Notes: generated from the sequence alone by a model not told the origin. DNA of 64,000 nt from Pseudonocardia endophytica (GCF_004339565.1 NZ_SMFZ01000001.1:3782001-3846000); one strand, 5' to 3'. Positions 27,923 to 36,911 are shown, numbered from the stretch's first letter. Made by a program: numbers and translations.

Positions 27923-28396
27923 TCAGCGTCCGGTGGCGCCGTCGATCTGCTCGCGCAGGATGTCCATGTGCCCGGCGTGCCGTCCGGTCTCCTCGATCAT
28001 GTGCGCCAGCACCCACCGCATCGCCGGTGCGCCACCGCGACGGGGCCACCGTGGCGCGGGTGCGGCGAGGTCGGTGCACTCCGCGATCACGGCGTCCGCC
28101 TCGGCGACGGCGGCCCGGTAGGCGGCGATCGCGTCCTCGGCGGACACCGACGAGGGCGCCCGGAACGTTCCGGGCCAGCTCCGCGGCTGCTCGCCGAGGA
28201 AGTAGAACCGTTCGACGGCGGTCAGGTGCGTGACGAGCCCGAGCAGGTTCGTGCCGGACGGGACGCCCGCCGCCCGGACGTCCCGCTCCGGCACGCCGGC
28301 CGCCTTGGTCGCGACGGCATCGCGCAGGTGGTCGAGGAACCCGAGCAGGACGGACTTCTCGTCGTTCTCCGTGGCCGGCGGCGTGCGGTCGGTCAT
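27923..28396 (-). CDS. DinB family protein (DUF664)
   Basis: A 157-residue four-helix DinB-fold protein, starting at ATG 28394-28396 (MTDRTPPATENDEKSVLLGF). Metal-ligand positions appear as the His in LVTHLTAVERFYF and the His pair in MIEETGRHAGHMDILREQID. The superfamily includes thiol-dependent S-transferases using bacillithiol or mycothiol. Its start overlaps the stop of the methyltransferase gene (ATGA), so both are coexpressed. Confidence 0.86.
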   Translation of the reverse strand: MTDRTPPATENDEKSVLLGFLDHLRDAVATKAAGVPERDVRAAGVPSGTNLLGLVTHLTAVERFYFLGEQPRSWPGTFRAPSSVSAEDAIAAYRAAVAEADAVIAECTDLAAPAPRWPRRGGAPAMRWVLAHMIEETGRHAGHMDILREQIDGATGR

Positions 28397-29040
28397 GAGC
28401 GGCGGATCAGCAGGACGCCGTCGGTCACGGTCGCCGTCGTCCCATCCGGGCCGGTGGCCTCGCGCCGAGGTCGGTCCGCCCGGACCGTCGTCCACTCCGC
28501 CGGGTCGAGCGCGAGCGCGTCGGCGATCTCCTGCGGCGTCGGGAACCGGTGGCCATCGTCGACCGACATCCACGGCGCGACGTCGTTGTGGTCGACGACG
28601 AGCAGGTGCCCGCCGGGACGCAGCGCACGGGCTGCCGTGCGGAGGACCGAGACCCGGTCGAGCTCGAACGGCGTGTGCAAGTAGAACGCCGAGACCAGGT
28701 CGAACTCGCCCGTCGGGAACGTCTCGGCCAGGTCGTGGCGCTCGGTGCGGACGCGGTCGCCGAACCCGCGCTCCGCGGCACGCTCGGCCAGCCGCGTCGT
28801 CGCCGCCGAGGAGATGTCGACGGCCGTGACGTGCCATCCGTGCCCGGCGAACCAGAGCGTGTCCCCGCCGGGGCCGCACGCCAGGTCCAGGACGGCGCCC
28901 GGCCCGAGGTCTGCGACCAGCTCCGGGAGCCGGGCGTTCGGGCGGTCGCCTCCGTGCCCGCCGCCGTCGCGGTAGCGCTCCTCCCAGAACTCGTTCGCGT
29001 CCGTGTGGCCGCCGGTGGGGTCGTGGGCGGTGTCGGTCAT
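28393..29040 (-). CDS. Class I SAM-dependent methyltransferase
   Basis: A 215-residue methyltransferase from ATG 29038-29040. It begins MTDTAHDPTGGHTDANEFWE and has FWEERYRDGG, then motif I VLDLACGPGGDTLWFA and VTAVDISSAATTRL. The FWExRY start resembles tellurite/thiopurine-type methyltransferases. Substrate unknown. It is the first gene of a two-gene unit with the DinB protein. Confidence 0.85.
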   Translation of the reverse strand: MTDTAHDPTGGHTDANEFWEERYRDGGGHGGDRPNARLPELVADLGPGAVLDLACGPGGDTLWFAGHGWHVTAVDISSAATTRLAERAAERGFGDRVRTERHDLAETFPTGEFDLVSAFYLHTPFELDRVSVLRTAARALRPGGHLLVVDHNDVAPWMSVDDGHRFPTPQEIADALALDPAEWTTVRADRPRREATGPDGTTATVTDGVLLIRRS

Positions 29041-29163
29041 GCCCTGTCCTCTCGTGCTCGCAGTGTCGGCCGCGACTCTGCACGCGCCGGAACGGATGCG
29101 CATGGATCCTTGCCGGACCGGCAACCCGCCGGAACCCGATCGAGGTGGACCGGGTACGCGGGC

Positions 29164-29226
29164 TACCCTGGTCACATGTGCACGGCCCGCCGGACGTTCC
29201 GACTTCCCGGCGCCGCGTCGACCTGA
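29164..29226 (+). promoter_or_regulatory. -10 element and possible leaderless leader ORF upstream of leuS
   Basis: TACCCT at 29164-29169 lies six bases before ATG 29176, the spacing of a leaderless start. The ORF 29176-29226 reads MCTARRTFRLPGAAST. It holds only one leucine codon, so classic leucine attenuation is not supported. Confidence 0.35.
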
Positions 29227-29254
29227 GCCCCAGACCGGCTCGGTGACGCGGCGA

Positions 29255-29286
29255 CGACCCCTCCTGCCCCGGTGGCGGAGGGGTCG
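29255..29286 (+). terminator. Hairpin in the leuS leader, possible attenuator
   Basis: CGACCCCTCC (29255-29264) pairs perfectly with GGAGGGGTCG (29277-29286) around a 12-base loop, 64 bp before the leuS start. Its position in the transcript leader suggests attenuation or a terminator for the short upstream ORF. Confidence 0.5.
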
Positions 29287-29349
29287 CCTGTGTTCCGGCC
29301 CGGTCGACGTGCGGGCCGTCACGAGAGAACCACCGAGGTGAAGCGGAAG

Positions 29350-32205
29350 ATGAGCACCGACACCAGCGCGACCGGCCGGACGGCTCCGGCCGACCAGCCG
29401 CCCTACCGCTACGACGCCGCGATGGCCGCCCGGATCGAGGGCGAGTGGCAGGACGTCTGGGAGCGCGAGGGCACGTTCCACGCGCCCAACCCGGGCGAGC
29501 CCGGCTCGGAGAAGCCGAAGTTCTACCTGATGGACATGTTCCCGTACCCGTCCGGATCGGGACTGCACGTCGGGCACCCGCTGGGCTTCATCGGCACCGA
29601 CGTGCTGGGCCGTTACCTGCGCATGACCGGGCACAACGTGCTGCACCCGATGGGCTTCGACGCGTTCGGCCTGCCCGCCGAGCAGTACGCGGTGCAGACC
29701 GGAACCCACCCGCGCGCGACGACCGAGGCGAACATCGAGCGCTACCGCGCCCAGCTGCGCCAGCTGGGCCTGGCGCACGACAAGCGCCGCTCGGTCGCGA
29801 CCACGGACATCCCGTTCTACCGGTGGACCCAGTGGATCTTCCGCGAGATCTTCGAGTCCTGGTACGACACCGACGCCGGTCGCGCCCGCCCGATCGCGGA
29901 GCTACGTGCCGGGTTCGAGTCCGGTGAGCGTCCGACTCCGGACGGACGTCCGTACACGGAGCTGGACGAGACCGAGCGCCGCGCACTGATCGACTCGTAC
30001 CGGCTGGCCTACATCTCCGAGGCGCCGGTGAACTGGTGCCCCGGGCTGGGCACGGTGCTGGCGAACGAGGAGGTCACGGCGGACGGCCGCTCCGAGCGCG
30101 GCAACTATCCGGTGTTCCGCCGGAACCTGAAGCAGTGGATGATGCGGATCACCGCGTACGCCGACCGGCTGGCCGACGACCTGGACCGGGTCGACTGGCC
30201 GGACTCGGTCAAGGCGATGCAGCGCAACTGGATCGGTCGTTCCGAGGGCGCGCGGGTGCGGTTCGCCGTCGCGGGTACCGACCCGATCGAGGTGTTCACC
30301 ACCCGTCCGGACACGCTGTTCGGCGCGACCTACATGGTGCTGGCGCCGGAGCACCCGCTGGTCGATTCGCTGACACCCGGTGTCTGGCCCGACGGCACCG
30401 ACGAGCGGTGGACCGGCGGCGCCCGTACGCCGGCCGAGGCCGTCGACGCCTACCGCGCCGAGGCCGGCCGCAAGTCCGAACTGGACCGCCAGGAGAACCG
30501 CGACAAGACCGGCGTGTTCACCGGCGCGTTCGCCACGAACCCGGTGAACGGCCAGGACATCCCGGTGTTCGTCGCCGACTACGTGCTGATGGGCTACGGC
30601 ACCGGCGCGATCATGGCGGTGCCCGGACAGGACCAGCGCGACTGGGACTTCGCTCTCGCGTTCGGCCTGCCGATCGTGCGGACCGTCCAGCCGTCCGAGG
30701 GCTTCGACGGCGAGGCGTACGTCGGCGACGGGCCGGCGATCAACTCGTCGAACCCGGAGATCAGCCTGGACGGCCTGGGTGTCGCGGACGCGAAGCGGGC
30801 GATCATCGACTGGCTGTCCGCACGGGGCGACGGCGAGGGCGTCGTCGTCTACAAGCTGCGGGACTGGCTGTTCTCCCGGCAGCGCTACTGGGGCGAGCCG
30901 TTCCCGATCGTCTGGGACGAGCACGGTCCGATCGCACTGCCCGAGGACCAGCTGCCCGTCGTGCTGCCGGACGTGGACGACTACGCGCCCCGTGCCTACG
31001 ACCCGGCGGACGCGGACACCGAGCCGGAGCCGCCGCTGGGGCGGGCGACGGAGTGGGTGACCGTCGAGCTGGACCTGGGTGACGGCCCGAAGACCTACCG
31101 GCGCGAGACGAACACGATGCCGCAGTGGGCCGGCTCGTGCTGGTACTACCTGCGCTACCTGGACCCGGACAACGACGAGCGGTTCGTCTCGACGGAGGCC
31201 GAGCAGTACTGGCTGGGCCCCGACCAGACGAAGGCGCAGCCAGGCACCAGCGATCCCGGCGGTGTCGACCTGTACGTCGGCGGCGTCGAGCACGCCGTCC
31301 TGCACCTGCTGTACTCCCGGTTCTGGCACAAGGTGCTGTTCGACCTGGGCCACGTGACCAGCGAGGAGCCGTTCCGGAAGCTGTTCAACCAGGGCTACAT
31401 CCAGGCCTGGGCCTACACCGATGCGCGCGGGCTGTACGTGCCCGCCGAGGAGGTCGTGGAGAGCGCCGACGGCGGTTTCACGTGGAACGGCCAGCCCGTG
31501 CACCAGGAGTACGGGAAGATGGGCAAGTCGCTGAAGAACGTCGTGACGCCGGACGAGATGTGTGACCGCTACGGCGCGGACACGTTCCGGCTGTACGAGA
31601 TGTACACCGGACCGATGGAGGCGTCGCGGCCCTGGTCGACCCGGGACGTCGTCGGACCCCAGCGGTTCCTGCAACGGGTGTGGCGCAACCTGGTCGACGA
31701 ATGGTCCGGCGAGCCGACGGTCACCGACGACGCCCCGGACGAGGACACGCTGCGCGCGCTGAACAAGGCGATCGCCGGCGTCCGGGCCGACTACCCGGCG
31801 CTGCACTACAACACGGCCGCCGCGAAGCTGATCGAGCTGAACAACCACCTGACCAAGCGCGGCGCCGCGGTGCCGCGGTCGGTGGCCGAGCCGCTGGTGC
31901 TGATGATGTCCCCGCTGACGCCGCACCTGTCCGAGGAGCTGTGGCGCAAGCTGGGCCACGACTCCTCGCTGGCCTACGAGCCGTTCCCGGTGGCCGACGA
32001 GCGGTACCTGACCGCGGACACCGTCGAGTACCCGATCCAGCTGAACGGCAAGGTCCGGTCCCGGGTGACGGTGCCCGCCGACGCCGGGCAGGACGACGTG
32101 AGGGCCGCGGCGCTGGCCGACGAGAAGATCGCCGCGGCGCTGGAGGGTGCGGAGCCGAAGAAGGTCATCGTCGTGCCAGGGCGATTGGTGAACGTCGTCC
32201 GGTAG
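29350..32205 (+). CDS. leuS: Leucine--tRNA ligase
   Basis: A 951-residue class I aminoacyl-tRNA synthetase charging tRNA-Leu. ATG 29350 ([20 protein letters not shown]) is chosen over an upstream in-frame ATG that would add 26 unrelated residues. The HIGH-type motif is [10 protein letters not shown], with PSGSG before it (about residues 65-80). A CP1 editing domain spans about 310-510 ([20 protein letters not shown]). The KMSKS-type motif is [13 protein letters not shown] (about 720). A C-terminal anticodon domain and tail follow. Confidence 0.97.
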   Translation: MSTDTSATGRTAPADQPPYRYDAAMAARIEGEWQDVWEREGTFHAPNPGEPGSEKPKFYLMDMFPYPSGSGLHVGHPLGFIGTDVLGRYLRMTGHNVLHPMGFDAFGLPAEQYAVQTGTHPRATTEANIERYRAQLRQLGLAHDKRRSVATTDIPFYRWTQWIFREIFESWYDTDAGRARPIAELRAGFESGERPTPDGRPYTELDETERRALIDSYRLAYISEAPVNWCPGLGTVLANEEVTADGRSERGNYPVFRRNLKQWMMRITAYADRLADDLDRVDWPDSVKAMQRNWIGRSEGARVRFAVAGTDPIEVFTTRPDTLFGATYMVLAPEHPLVDSLTPGVWPDGTDERWTGGARTPAEAVDAYRAEAGRKSELDRQENRDKTGVFTGAFATNPVNGQDIPVFVADYVLMGYGTGAIMAVPGQDQRDWDFALAFGLPIVRTVQPSEGFDGEAYVGDGPAINSSNPEISLDGLGVADAKRAIIDWLSARGDGEGVVVYKLRDWLFSRQRYWGEPFPIVWDEHGPIALPEDQLPVVLPDVDDYAPRAYDPADADTEPEPPLGRATEWVTVELDLGDGPKTYRRETNTMPQWAGSCWYYLRYLDPDNDERFVSTEAEQYWLGPDQTKAQPGTSDPGGVDLYVGGVEHAVLHLLYSRFWHKVLFDLGHVTSEEPFRKLFNQGYIQAWAYTDARGLYVPAEEVVESADGGFTWNGQPVHQEYGKMGKSLKNVVTPDEMCDRYGADTFRLYEMYTGPMEASRPWSTRDVVGPQRFLQRVWRNLVDEWSGEPTVTDDAPDEDTLRALNKAIAGVRADYPALHYNTAAAKLIELNNHLTKRGAAVPRSVAEPLVLMMSPLTPHLSEELWRKLGHDSSLAYEPFPVADERYLTADTVEYPIQLNGKVRSRVTVPADAGQDDVRAAALADEKIAAALEGAEPKKVIVVPGRLVNVVR

Positions 32206-32251
32206 GGAACGCCGGGCGCCTCCCGGCCGTTGACGGGTCAGGAGGTACGAG

Positions 32252-33019
32252 ATGGCCGGGACCCTGCTGACCCTGCTCGTGATCGTGGCGATCGTCGCCG
32301 GCGCCGTGTGGCTGATGCGTCGGCACAACGCGGAGAAGGCGAACGAGCTCGAGGACGCGAAGGCCGACGCGCGCCGCTGGGTGGAGCGCCTCGGCGGCCA
32401 GGTGCTGGCCCTGACCGGCACCGACGAGCCGTCGAAACAGGCGATCGCGGACGCGGCGGAGCGCTACAACGCGGCCGGTTCCCAGATGGAGCAGGCGCGC
32501 ACGGTCGCGCAGGCCCGCGGCGTGACCGAGACGGCGTACGAGGGCCTCTACTACGTGCGCGCCGCGCGGACCGCGATGGGACTCGACCCCGGCCCGGAGC
32601 TGCCACCGCTGCCCGGCCAGGCCCGCGCGGGCGAGGTCACCGAGGACCGTGAGGTCGAGGTCGAGGGCCGTTCGTACGGCGCATCGCCGGTGCCGTCGGA
32701 CCGGAACAACCACTACTACCCCGGCGGTACGGTCGCCGGCCGCCCGGTCCCGCGCGGCTGGTACTCCGAGCCGTGGTGGAAGCCCGCGCTCGTGGCCGGT
32801 GCATGGGGCATCGGGTCGGCGCTGCTGTTCTCGTCGCTGTTCAGCGGCATGTCCGGCGTCGGTGACGCCGCCTACGCCGACGGGTTCTCCGACGGCATGG
32901 CGGCCGACGGCATGGGCGGCGACATGGGCGGCGACATGGGCGGCGACATGGGCGGCGGTGACTGGGGCGGCTTCGGCGGCGACAACGACTGGGGCGGCGG
33001 TTTCGGCGACCTGTTCTGA
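32252..33019 (+). CDS. Membrane-associated protein with helical domain and Met/Gly/Asp repeats
   Basis: A 255-residue protein downstream of leuS. An N-terminal membrane anchor (about 3-22, LLTLLVIVAIVAGAVWLM) precedes a charged helical region (30-105). A second hydrophobic stretch lies around 175-200 (PALVAGAWGIGSALLFSSLF). The tail is a tandem GGDMGGDMGGDMGG repeat followed by Gly/Trp/Asp-rich residues. DUF1542-like proteins of this layout occur near leuS in actinobacteria. Function unknown. Confidence 0.75.
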   Translation: MAGTLLTLLVIVAIVAGAVWLMRRHNAEKANELEDAKADARRWVERLGGQVLALTGTDEPSKQAIADAAERYNAAGSQMEQARTVAQARGVTETAYEGLYYVRAARTAMGLDPGPELPPLPGQARAGEVTEDREVEVEGRSYGASPVPSDRNNHYYPGGTVAGRPVPRGWYSEPWWKPALVAGAWGIGSALLFSSLFSGMSGVGDAAYADGFSDGMAADGMGGDMGGDMGGDMGGGDWGGFGGDNDWGGGFGDLF

Positions 33020-33034
33020 CCCGCGCCGCCGGGC

Positions 33035-33505
33035 TCAGTGGACGTTGCGACGGCGGCGGGGTTTCGACGGCATCCGGGTCGCCCCGTTGCCGGCCTCCGG
33101 CGGGCTGGACAACGACGGCTCGGCGAGCCAGTCCACCACCGCGTCGACGACGTAGGCCGCATCCCGCAGCGCGGCCGTGGCCTCGGCGGGCGGGGTCTCG
33201 ACGTAGGTCCGGTCGGCCAGCCAGAACCGGTTGAACAGCGAGCGCAGCCGGTGACCGGCCCGCGGGTCGAGGCTGCGCTCGCGGACGACGCGCCGGACGA
33301 ACGCGGACACCACGTCGGAGTGCTGCGCGCGGGTCTCGCCGAGCACCAGGAGCGCGGTCTCCGCCGCGAAGAACGCCGCGTGGAACGAGCGGGACACGGA
33401 CGCCTTCGCGAAGCCGTGGTCGGCCAGCAGTTCGGCCGCGGCCAGCTCGGAGCGGGCCCTGGCCATCCCCGGGCGGTGTCCTGCGAATCCGTGGGCAGGG
33501 GTCAC
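33035..33505 (-). CDS. HEPN domain protein (putative toxin partner)
   Basis: A 156-residue helical protein from GTG 33503-33505, overlapping the stop of the upstream nucleotidyltransferase gene (GTGA). HEPN features are ARSELAAAELLADHG, the SVSRSFHAAFFAAETALLVL helix and AQHSDVVSAFVRRVV. I see no canonical R-x4-6-H ribonuclease motif, so it may be inactive or use another site. The C-terminus is basic (PSKPRRRRNVH). Together with its neighbour it has the layout of a HEPN/MNT toxin-antitoxin pair. Confidence 0.78.
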   Translation of the reverse strand: MTPAHGFAGHRPGMARARSELAAAELLADHGFAKASVSRSFHAAFFAAETALLVLGETRAQHSDVVSAFVRRVVRERSLDPRAGHRLRSLFNRFWLADRTYVETPPAEATAALRDAAYVVDAVVDWLAEPSLSSPPEAGNGATRMPSKPRRRRNVH

Positions 33506-34257
33506 CGCAGCCGCACCGCCTCGGCGCGGGCCCGGATGACGGCGGGGTCGAAGGGCCGGGACATCTCCGACTGACCGATCGGAAGCACCGTGATCGTGAT
33601 GCCGGAGCGCTCGGTGTGCAGCCACAGCAGGTCGTCCAGCTGGCGCAGCTCCTCCCACGGCAGTACGGCGGCACCGCGGTCGTCGAGCACGACGAGCAGG
33701 TCCAGGTCCGACTCCACCGAGCCTTCCCCGCTGGCCCACGACCCGAACAGCAGTACCTGGCGCAGCCGGTCCCCGTAGAGGGCGGCGAGGTCGTCGGCCA
33801 CGGAGGCGGGCACGTCCTCGTTCGTCGGGGCCGGGTCGGGGTAGCGGGCGGCCTCGCGCTCCGCGGCCTCTGCGGTGATCAGGCCGTTGTCCACCAGCCA
33901 GTCCAGCGCGCGACGGCGCGAGCGCGCGTCGCGGAAGCGGTACCACTGGTCGCGGACCTCGGGGAACTCGAACAGCGCGTTCTTGAACCGGCGGAACGCG
34001 CCGCGGCCGTCGATCGCGCGGTCCAGCAGCTCCGCGGCGCGCCGGTGCTGGACGGCGGCGGTGAAGTCGGACATGTCCCGGTAGCCGTCGCGGGTGGTCG
34101 TGGAGTCGATGGCGATCCAGCCGTCGGCCGGCTGGTCACCGTGCGAGAACGAGCCGACCTCGCCCCGCTTCGGGTCGATGAACCAGCGGATCCCCGGCGT
34201 CCGGTCGTCCAGGGCGTGGGCCAGGGCGCCGAGATCGACCTGCCCCGGATCCAGCAT
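33502..34257 (-). CDS. UPF0158-nucleotidyltransferase (MNT) fusion protein
   Basis: A 251-residue two-domain protein. Residues ~1-130 match UPF0158 (RDMSDFTAAVQHRRAAELLD, GRGAFRRFKNALFEFPEVRD). Residues ~150-250 are a minimal nucleotidyltransferase with QVLLFGSWASGEGSVESDLD, which carries the GS...SDxD core. The usual third acidic residue is not evident in GITITVLPIGQ. MNT antitoxins inactivate HEPN toxins, in known cases by AMPylation. Start ATG 34255-34257. Confidence 0.82.
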   Translation of the reverse strand: MLDPGQVDLGALAHALDDRTPGIRWFIDPKRGEVGSFSHGDQPADGWIAIDSTTTRDGYRDMSDFTAAVQHRRAAELLDRAIDGRGAFRRFKNALFEFPEVRDQWYRFRDARSRRRALDWLVDNGLITAEAAEREAARYPDPAPTNEDVPASVADDLAALYGDRLRQVLLFGSWASGEGSVESDLDLLVVLDDRGAAVLPWEELRQLDDLLWLHTERSGITITVLPIGQSEMSRPFDPAVIRARAEAVRLR

Positions 34258-34311
34258 GGGGCGATGTTATGCCGCGGGCCCCTCGTCGCGGAAACGGTGA
34301 TCGATCTGTTT

Positions 34312-34326
34312 GTGCCGTAACGGCAC
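34312..34326. promoter_or_regulatory. 15-bp perfect dyad upstream of the DUF805 gene
   Basis: GTGCCGTAACGGCAC is a perfect inverted repeat centred on one base. It lies 69 bp before the DUF805 start and 55 bp from the divergent UPF0158-nucleotidyltransferase start, where a repressor could act on either gene. Confidence 0.4.
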
Positions 34327-34394
34327 CCGCCGCAGCAGCGAGTGAGATCGCATCCGCATGGGGCGGATACCCCGACGAGACCTGTGAGGCCCCG

Positions 34395-34820
34395 ATGCAG
34401 TGGTACATGAAGGTGCTCCGCCAGTACGCGGACTTCACCGGGCGCGCCCGCCGTACCGAGTTCTGGATGTTCGTGCTGTTCAACGCGATCGCCATCATCA
34501 TCCTGACGATCCTGGACAACCTGCTCGGCCTGTCCAGCAGCTCGATGGGCGGCGGCTCGATCGTCGTGACGTCCGGCGTCCTGACCGGGATCTACCAGCT
34601 GGCCGTGCTCGTCCCGTCGCTCGCCGTCGGCGCGCGGCGGCTGCACGACACCGGCAAGTCCGGCTGGTGGCAGCTGCTCGCCCTGATCCCGATCGTCGGC
34701 GCGATCATCCTGATCGTGTTCTGGGCGACCGACGGTCACCCGGCGCCGAACCAGTACGGCGTCAACCCGAAGCAGGACGCGGCCATGCCGTACCAGCCGG
34801 GACAGCCCTACGTCGCCTGA
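34395..34820 (+). CDS. DUF805 domain membrane protein
   Basis: A 141-residue membrane protein from ATG 34395. It begins MQWYMKVLRQYADFTGRARR, a DUF805 hallmark, with TEFWMFVLFNAIAIIILTIL as the first helix. SLAVGARRLHDTGKSGWWQL is the conserved loop before the last helix (LALIPIVGAIILIVFWATDG). Function unknown. A strong hairpin follows the stop codon. Confidence 0.88.
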   Translation: MQWYMKVLRQYADFTGRARRTEFWMFVLFNAIAIIILTILDNLLGLSSSSMGGGSIVVTSGVLTGIYQLAVLVPSLAVGARRLHDTGKSGWWQLLALIPIVGAIILIVFWATDGHPAPNQYGVNPKQDAAMPYQPGQPYVA

Positions 34821-34831
34821 GTGGCCGTGGT

Positions 34832-34862
34832 GCCCCGCGGCCCGGTGACGGGCCGCGGGGGC
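34832..34862. terminator. Bidirectional hairpin terminator
   Basis: CCCCGCGGCCC (34833-34843) and GGGCCGCGGGG (34850-34860) form an 11-bp perfect stem with a GGTGAC loop, and the outer G/C pair may extend it. It separates the converging DUF805 and DUF1707 genes. Confidence 0.85.
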
Positions 34863-34865
34863 GCC

Positions 34866-35327
34866 TCACTCCTCGATCGCGTCCCTCTTCGTGCCCTTGT
34901 CCCGGCTCCCGTCGAACGTCGAGGTCAGCAACACGAGACCCCAGATGCCGATCGGGAACATCGGCCAGAAGAAGATGAGATCACCGGCCGCCAGGCAGAT
35001 GATCGCCCATATCCCGGTGAGCAGCACCGACGTGCCGGCCCATGACCGCCACTGTTTGATGTGGTCGGCCCTGGCCTCCTTCTTCTCCACGGCCTCCCGT
35101 TCCTGGCGGGCGGCCGGGAGCTCCGTCCGGTGAACGCTCGGCAGGTCATGGGTGAGCGTGTCCAGATCCGCGCGGGTGACCGCGGAGTAGGCCCGCTGCA
35201 ACCGGTCGTCGTACTCGACGAGCGACAGACGCCCCTCCTGCTGGGCCAGCTTCAGCCGCTCCACCGTGTCGGAGCGTTCCGCGTCCGACACCCGGATCGA
35301 CGGATTCCGATCGACCTCGTCCCCCAT
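34866..35327 (-). CDS. DUF1707 and 2TM domain-containing protein
   Basis: A 153-residue protein from ATG 35325-35327. The N-terminal DUF1707 (SIRVSDAERSDTVERLKLAQ, EGRLSLVEYDDRLQRAYSAV, RADLDTLTHDLP) spans about 9-65. Two membrane segments around 95-135 (TSVLLTGIWAIICLAAGDLI, FFWPMFPIGIWGLVLL) form a 2TM domain. This combination is common in actinobacteria; function unknown. Confidence 0.87.
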   Translation of the reverse strand: MGDEVDRNPSIRVSDAERSDTVERLKLAQQEGRLSLVEYDDRLQRAYSAVTRADLDTLTHDLPSVHRTELPAARQEREAVEKKEARADHIKQWRSWAGTSVLLTGIWAIICLAAGDLIFFWPMFPIGIWGLVLLTSTFDGSRDKGTKRDAIEE

Positions 35328-35369
35328 GGGATCGAGGTTAGCGTTCCGTCCACGTCCGCGGGGCGGCGT

Positions 35370-36077
35370 TCAGCCCCGTGGACGCAGGACCACCTCGGTC
35401 ATGTGGGCGTCCCGGCTCGCCGTGAGAGCGGCCAGCACGGCGGCGGCCACCGACTCCGGGCGCAGGAACCGCGACCCGTCGTAGACACCACCCTCGTGCT
35501 CGACCACGCCACGCTGCATCTCGGTGTCCACCCGGCCCGGGTGCACGGACGTCACCCGCACGCCGTGGCGGGTCTCCTCCTCGCGCAGCGCGTCGCCGAA
35601 CGCGCGCAGCGCGAACTTGCTGGCCGCGTACGACGCCCACCCCGGCCGGGCCGTGAAGCCCGCGCCGGAGTTGAGGAGCACGACGTCGCTCTCCCCCGCC
35701 GCGCGCAGCGCCGGGAGGAGTAGCCGGGTCAGCTCTGCCACGGCGACGACGTTCACGTCGAACTGCTCCCGCCACACCGACGCCGGGGTCTCGGCCACGG
35801 TGCCGAGCATCCCGACGCCCGCGGAGTGCACGAGCACGTCCAGGCGGTCGATGCCGTCCACGGCGGTCGCGACGGCGTCCGGGTCGGTCAGCTCGACCGG
35901 CCACGGACGCACCTCGCCGGGCCCGGTCGCGACCTCATCGGCCACCGCCTTCAGCCGTTCGGTGTCCCGCCCGCCCAGGAGCAGGTCGTAGCGCGGCGCC
36001 AGCAGGCGTGCGACGGCGGCGCCGATGCCTTGCGAGGCACCGGTGACGAGGGCGAGCGGCCGGCGTTCGGAGATCAC
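35370..36077 (-). CDS. SDR family oxidoreductase
   Basis: A 235-residue short-chain dehydrogenase from GTG 36075-36077. The NAD(P) motif TGASQGIGAAVA lies near residue 12, the NAG-like VLVHSAGVG follows, the catalytic Ser is in LLNSGAG, and Tyr-x3-Lys is in SYAASKFALRAF. SVHPGRVDTEMQ is the post-catalytic loop. Substrate unknown. Confidence 0.9.
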   Translation of the reverse strand: MISERRPLALVTGASQGIGAAVARLLAPRYDLLLGGRDTERLKAVADEVATGPGEVRPWPVELTDPDAVATAVDGIDRLDVLVHSAGVGMLGTVAETPASVWREQFDVNVVAVAELTRLLLPALRAAGESDVVLLNSGAGFTARPGWASYAASKFALRAFGDALREEETRHGVRVTSVHPGRVDTEMQRGVVEHEGGVYDGSRFLRPESVAAAVLAALTASRDAHMTEVVLRPRG

Positions 36078-36095
36078 CGGGTGACCCTACGGCGG

Positions 36096-36629
36096 TCAGA
36101 CCCGCCGGGCCGAGTTGAACGGCATCGCGTCCATCGAGGAGGTCTTGACCGGGCTTCCGCTGGTGCTGGCGTGCACGACCTGACCGTTGCCGACGTAGAT
36201 CCCGACGTGGCTCACCGGGCGGTAGAACGTCACGATGTCGCCCGGCGCCAGTGCGCTCTTCGACACCGGCGTGCCGGCCGACGCCATCGCCCGACTGGTG
36301 CGCGGCAGCGAGATGCCCTCCTGCTCGAACGCCCACTTCACGAGTCCGGAGCAGTCGAACGCCGACGGCCCCGATGCGCCCCAGCGGTACGGCGCGCCGA
36401 TCTTGCCGAGCGCGTTCTGCAGCGCCGACGACCGGGCCGCAGCGGCCGGGGCGGCCGGAGCCGTGGGGACGGTGTGCGCGGCCGGGACGACCGGAGCGGC
36501 GACGACCGGGGCGGCCGGAGCAGCGGGGGCGGACGCCACGGCGGGGAGCACGGAGAGGCCTGCGGTCGCGGCGAGCGCGGACGCCACGACGGCCGTCCGG
36601 ATCGCGGTGGTGGTCAGGCGGTGGGACAC
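36096..36629 (-). CDS. Secreted NlpC/P60 cell-wall peptidase
   Basis: A 177-residue exported peptidase from GTG 36627-36629 with GAGGAA upstream. A signal peptide (about 1-34, TAVVASALAATAGLSVLPAV) is followed by an Ala/Pro/Val-rich linker. The NlpC/P60 domain (about 70-175) has the catalytic Cys in FDCSGLVKWAF, His in VSHVGIYVGNG and a further His in QVVHAS. It cleaves peptidoglycan stem peptides and is short compared with RipA-type enzymes. The AT-rich, palindrome-bearing region upstream suggests tight control. Confidence 0.9.
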   Translation of the reverse strand: MSHRLTTTAIRTAVVASALAATAGLSVLPAVASAPAAPAAPVVAAPVVPAAHTVPTAPAAPAAAARSSALQNALGKIGAPYRWGASGPSAFDCSGLVKWAFEQEGISLPRTSRAMASAGTPVSKSALAPGDIVTFYRPVSHVGIYVGNGQVVHASTSGSPVKTSSMDAMPFNSARRV

Positions 36630-36756
36630 GGGAGTTCCTCGGGGGTCGCGCCACCTCCGGCGTCGCGCGGTGGCGCGAGGGGAGTGCCGGTGGTGGCGGT
36701 CCCACGTCCGCGGTCTCCGGTCGAGACGCGGTCCGTCGGGACGGCCACGCACATTA

Positions 36757-36852
36757 CGAACGGATCTCGTTCGAGTGAATGACGCAGATCTCAATTCACC
36801 GAGCGGAATTCGTGAGCGCGCTCACCGAGAACAATTCCGGAATATTTCCGGA
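36757..36852. promoter_or_regulatory. AT-rich control region with several dyads (nlpC / SnoaL intergenic)
   Basis: Within a markedly AT-richer stretch of the 282-bp divergent promoter region lie CGAACG-N5-CGTTCG (36757-36773), the perfect 14-bp palindrome GTGAGCGCGCTCAC (36812-36825), and TTCCGGAA repeats (about 36834-36851). These look like operator sites. A good candidate regulator is the MerR protein encoded downstream, but the link is inference. Confidence 0.5.
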
Positions 36853-36911
36853 ATCGAACCGTGCCGGAACGGCTTGACCCTCGACCGACTCGAGGGCCGA
36901 CGCTCCACGTC

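Larger units (their letters stand above)
29041..29349. other. Divergent promoter region and leuS leader
   Basis: A 309-bp gap between the methyltransferase and leuS starts. It holds a TTGCCG/CGGCAA dyad near 29110-29124, a TACCCT -10 hexamer, a possible 16-codon leaderless ORF and a strong hairpin. I saw no T-box core. Confidence 0.55.

Noticed and set aside
29041-29349. T-box riboswitch for leuS
   Set aside because: No T-box core (AGGGTGGNACCGCG-like) sequence is present in the leader.
31474-31489. parS-like GGTTTCACGTGGAACG inside leuS
   Set aside because: One half-site mismatch; it encodes conserved LeuRS residues next to the KMSKS region and lies far from the parS cluster, so coincidence is likely.
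29902-32421. 839-codon open frame antisense to leuS
   Set aside because: A codon-bias shadow of a high-GC gene; His/Val/Arg-rich translation without any family pattern. The same applies to the long antisense frame over ponA (39941-42316) and the alternative frame over cwlM (12333-14132).
36841-36860. T-arm-like GGTTCGATTCC on the minus strand, possible tRNA
   Set aside because: The flanking bases do not form a five-pair T stem, and no acceptor or anticodon stem could be built around it.
36630-36911. c-di-AMP (ydaO-type) riboswitch upstream of the NlpC/P60 gene
   Set aside because: Such leaders are common for actinobacterial NlpC/P60 genes, but I could not find the conserved core segments on the minus strand here.
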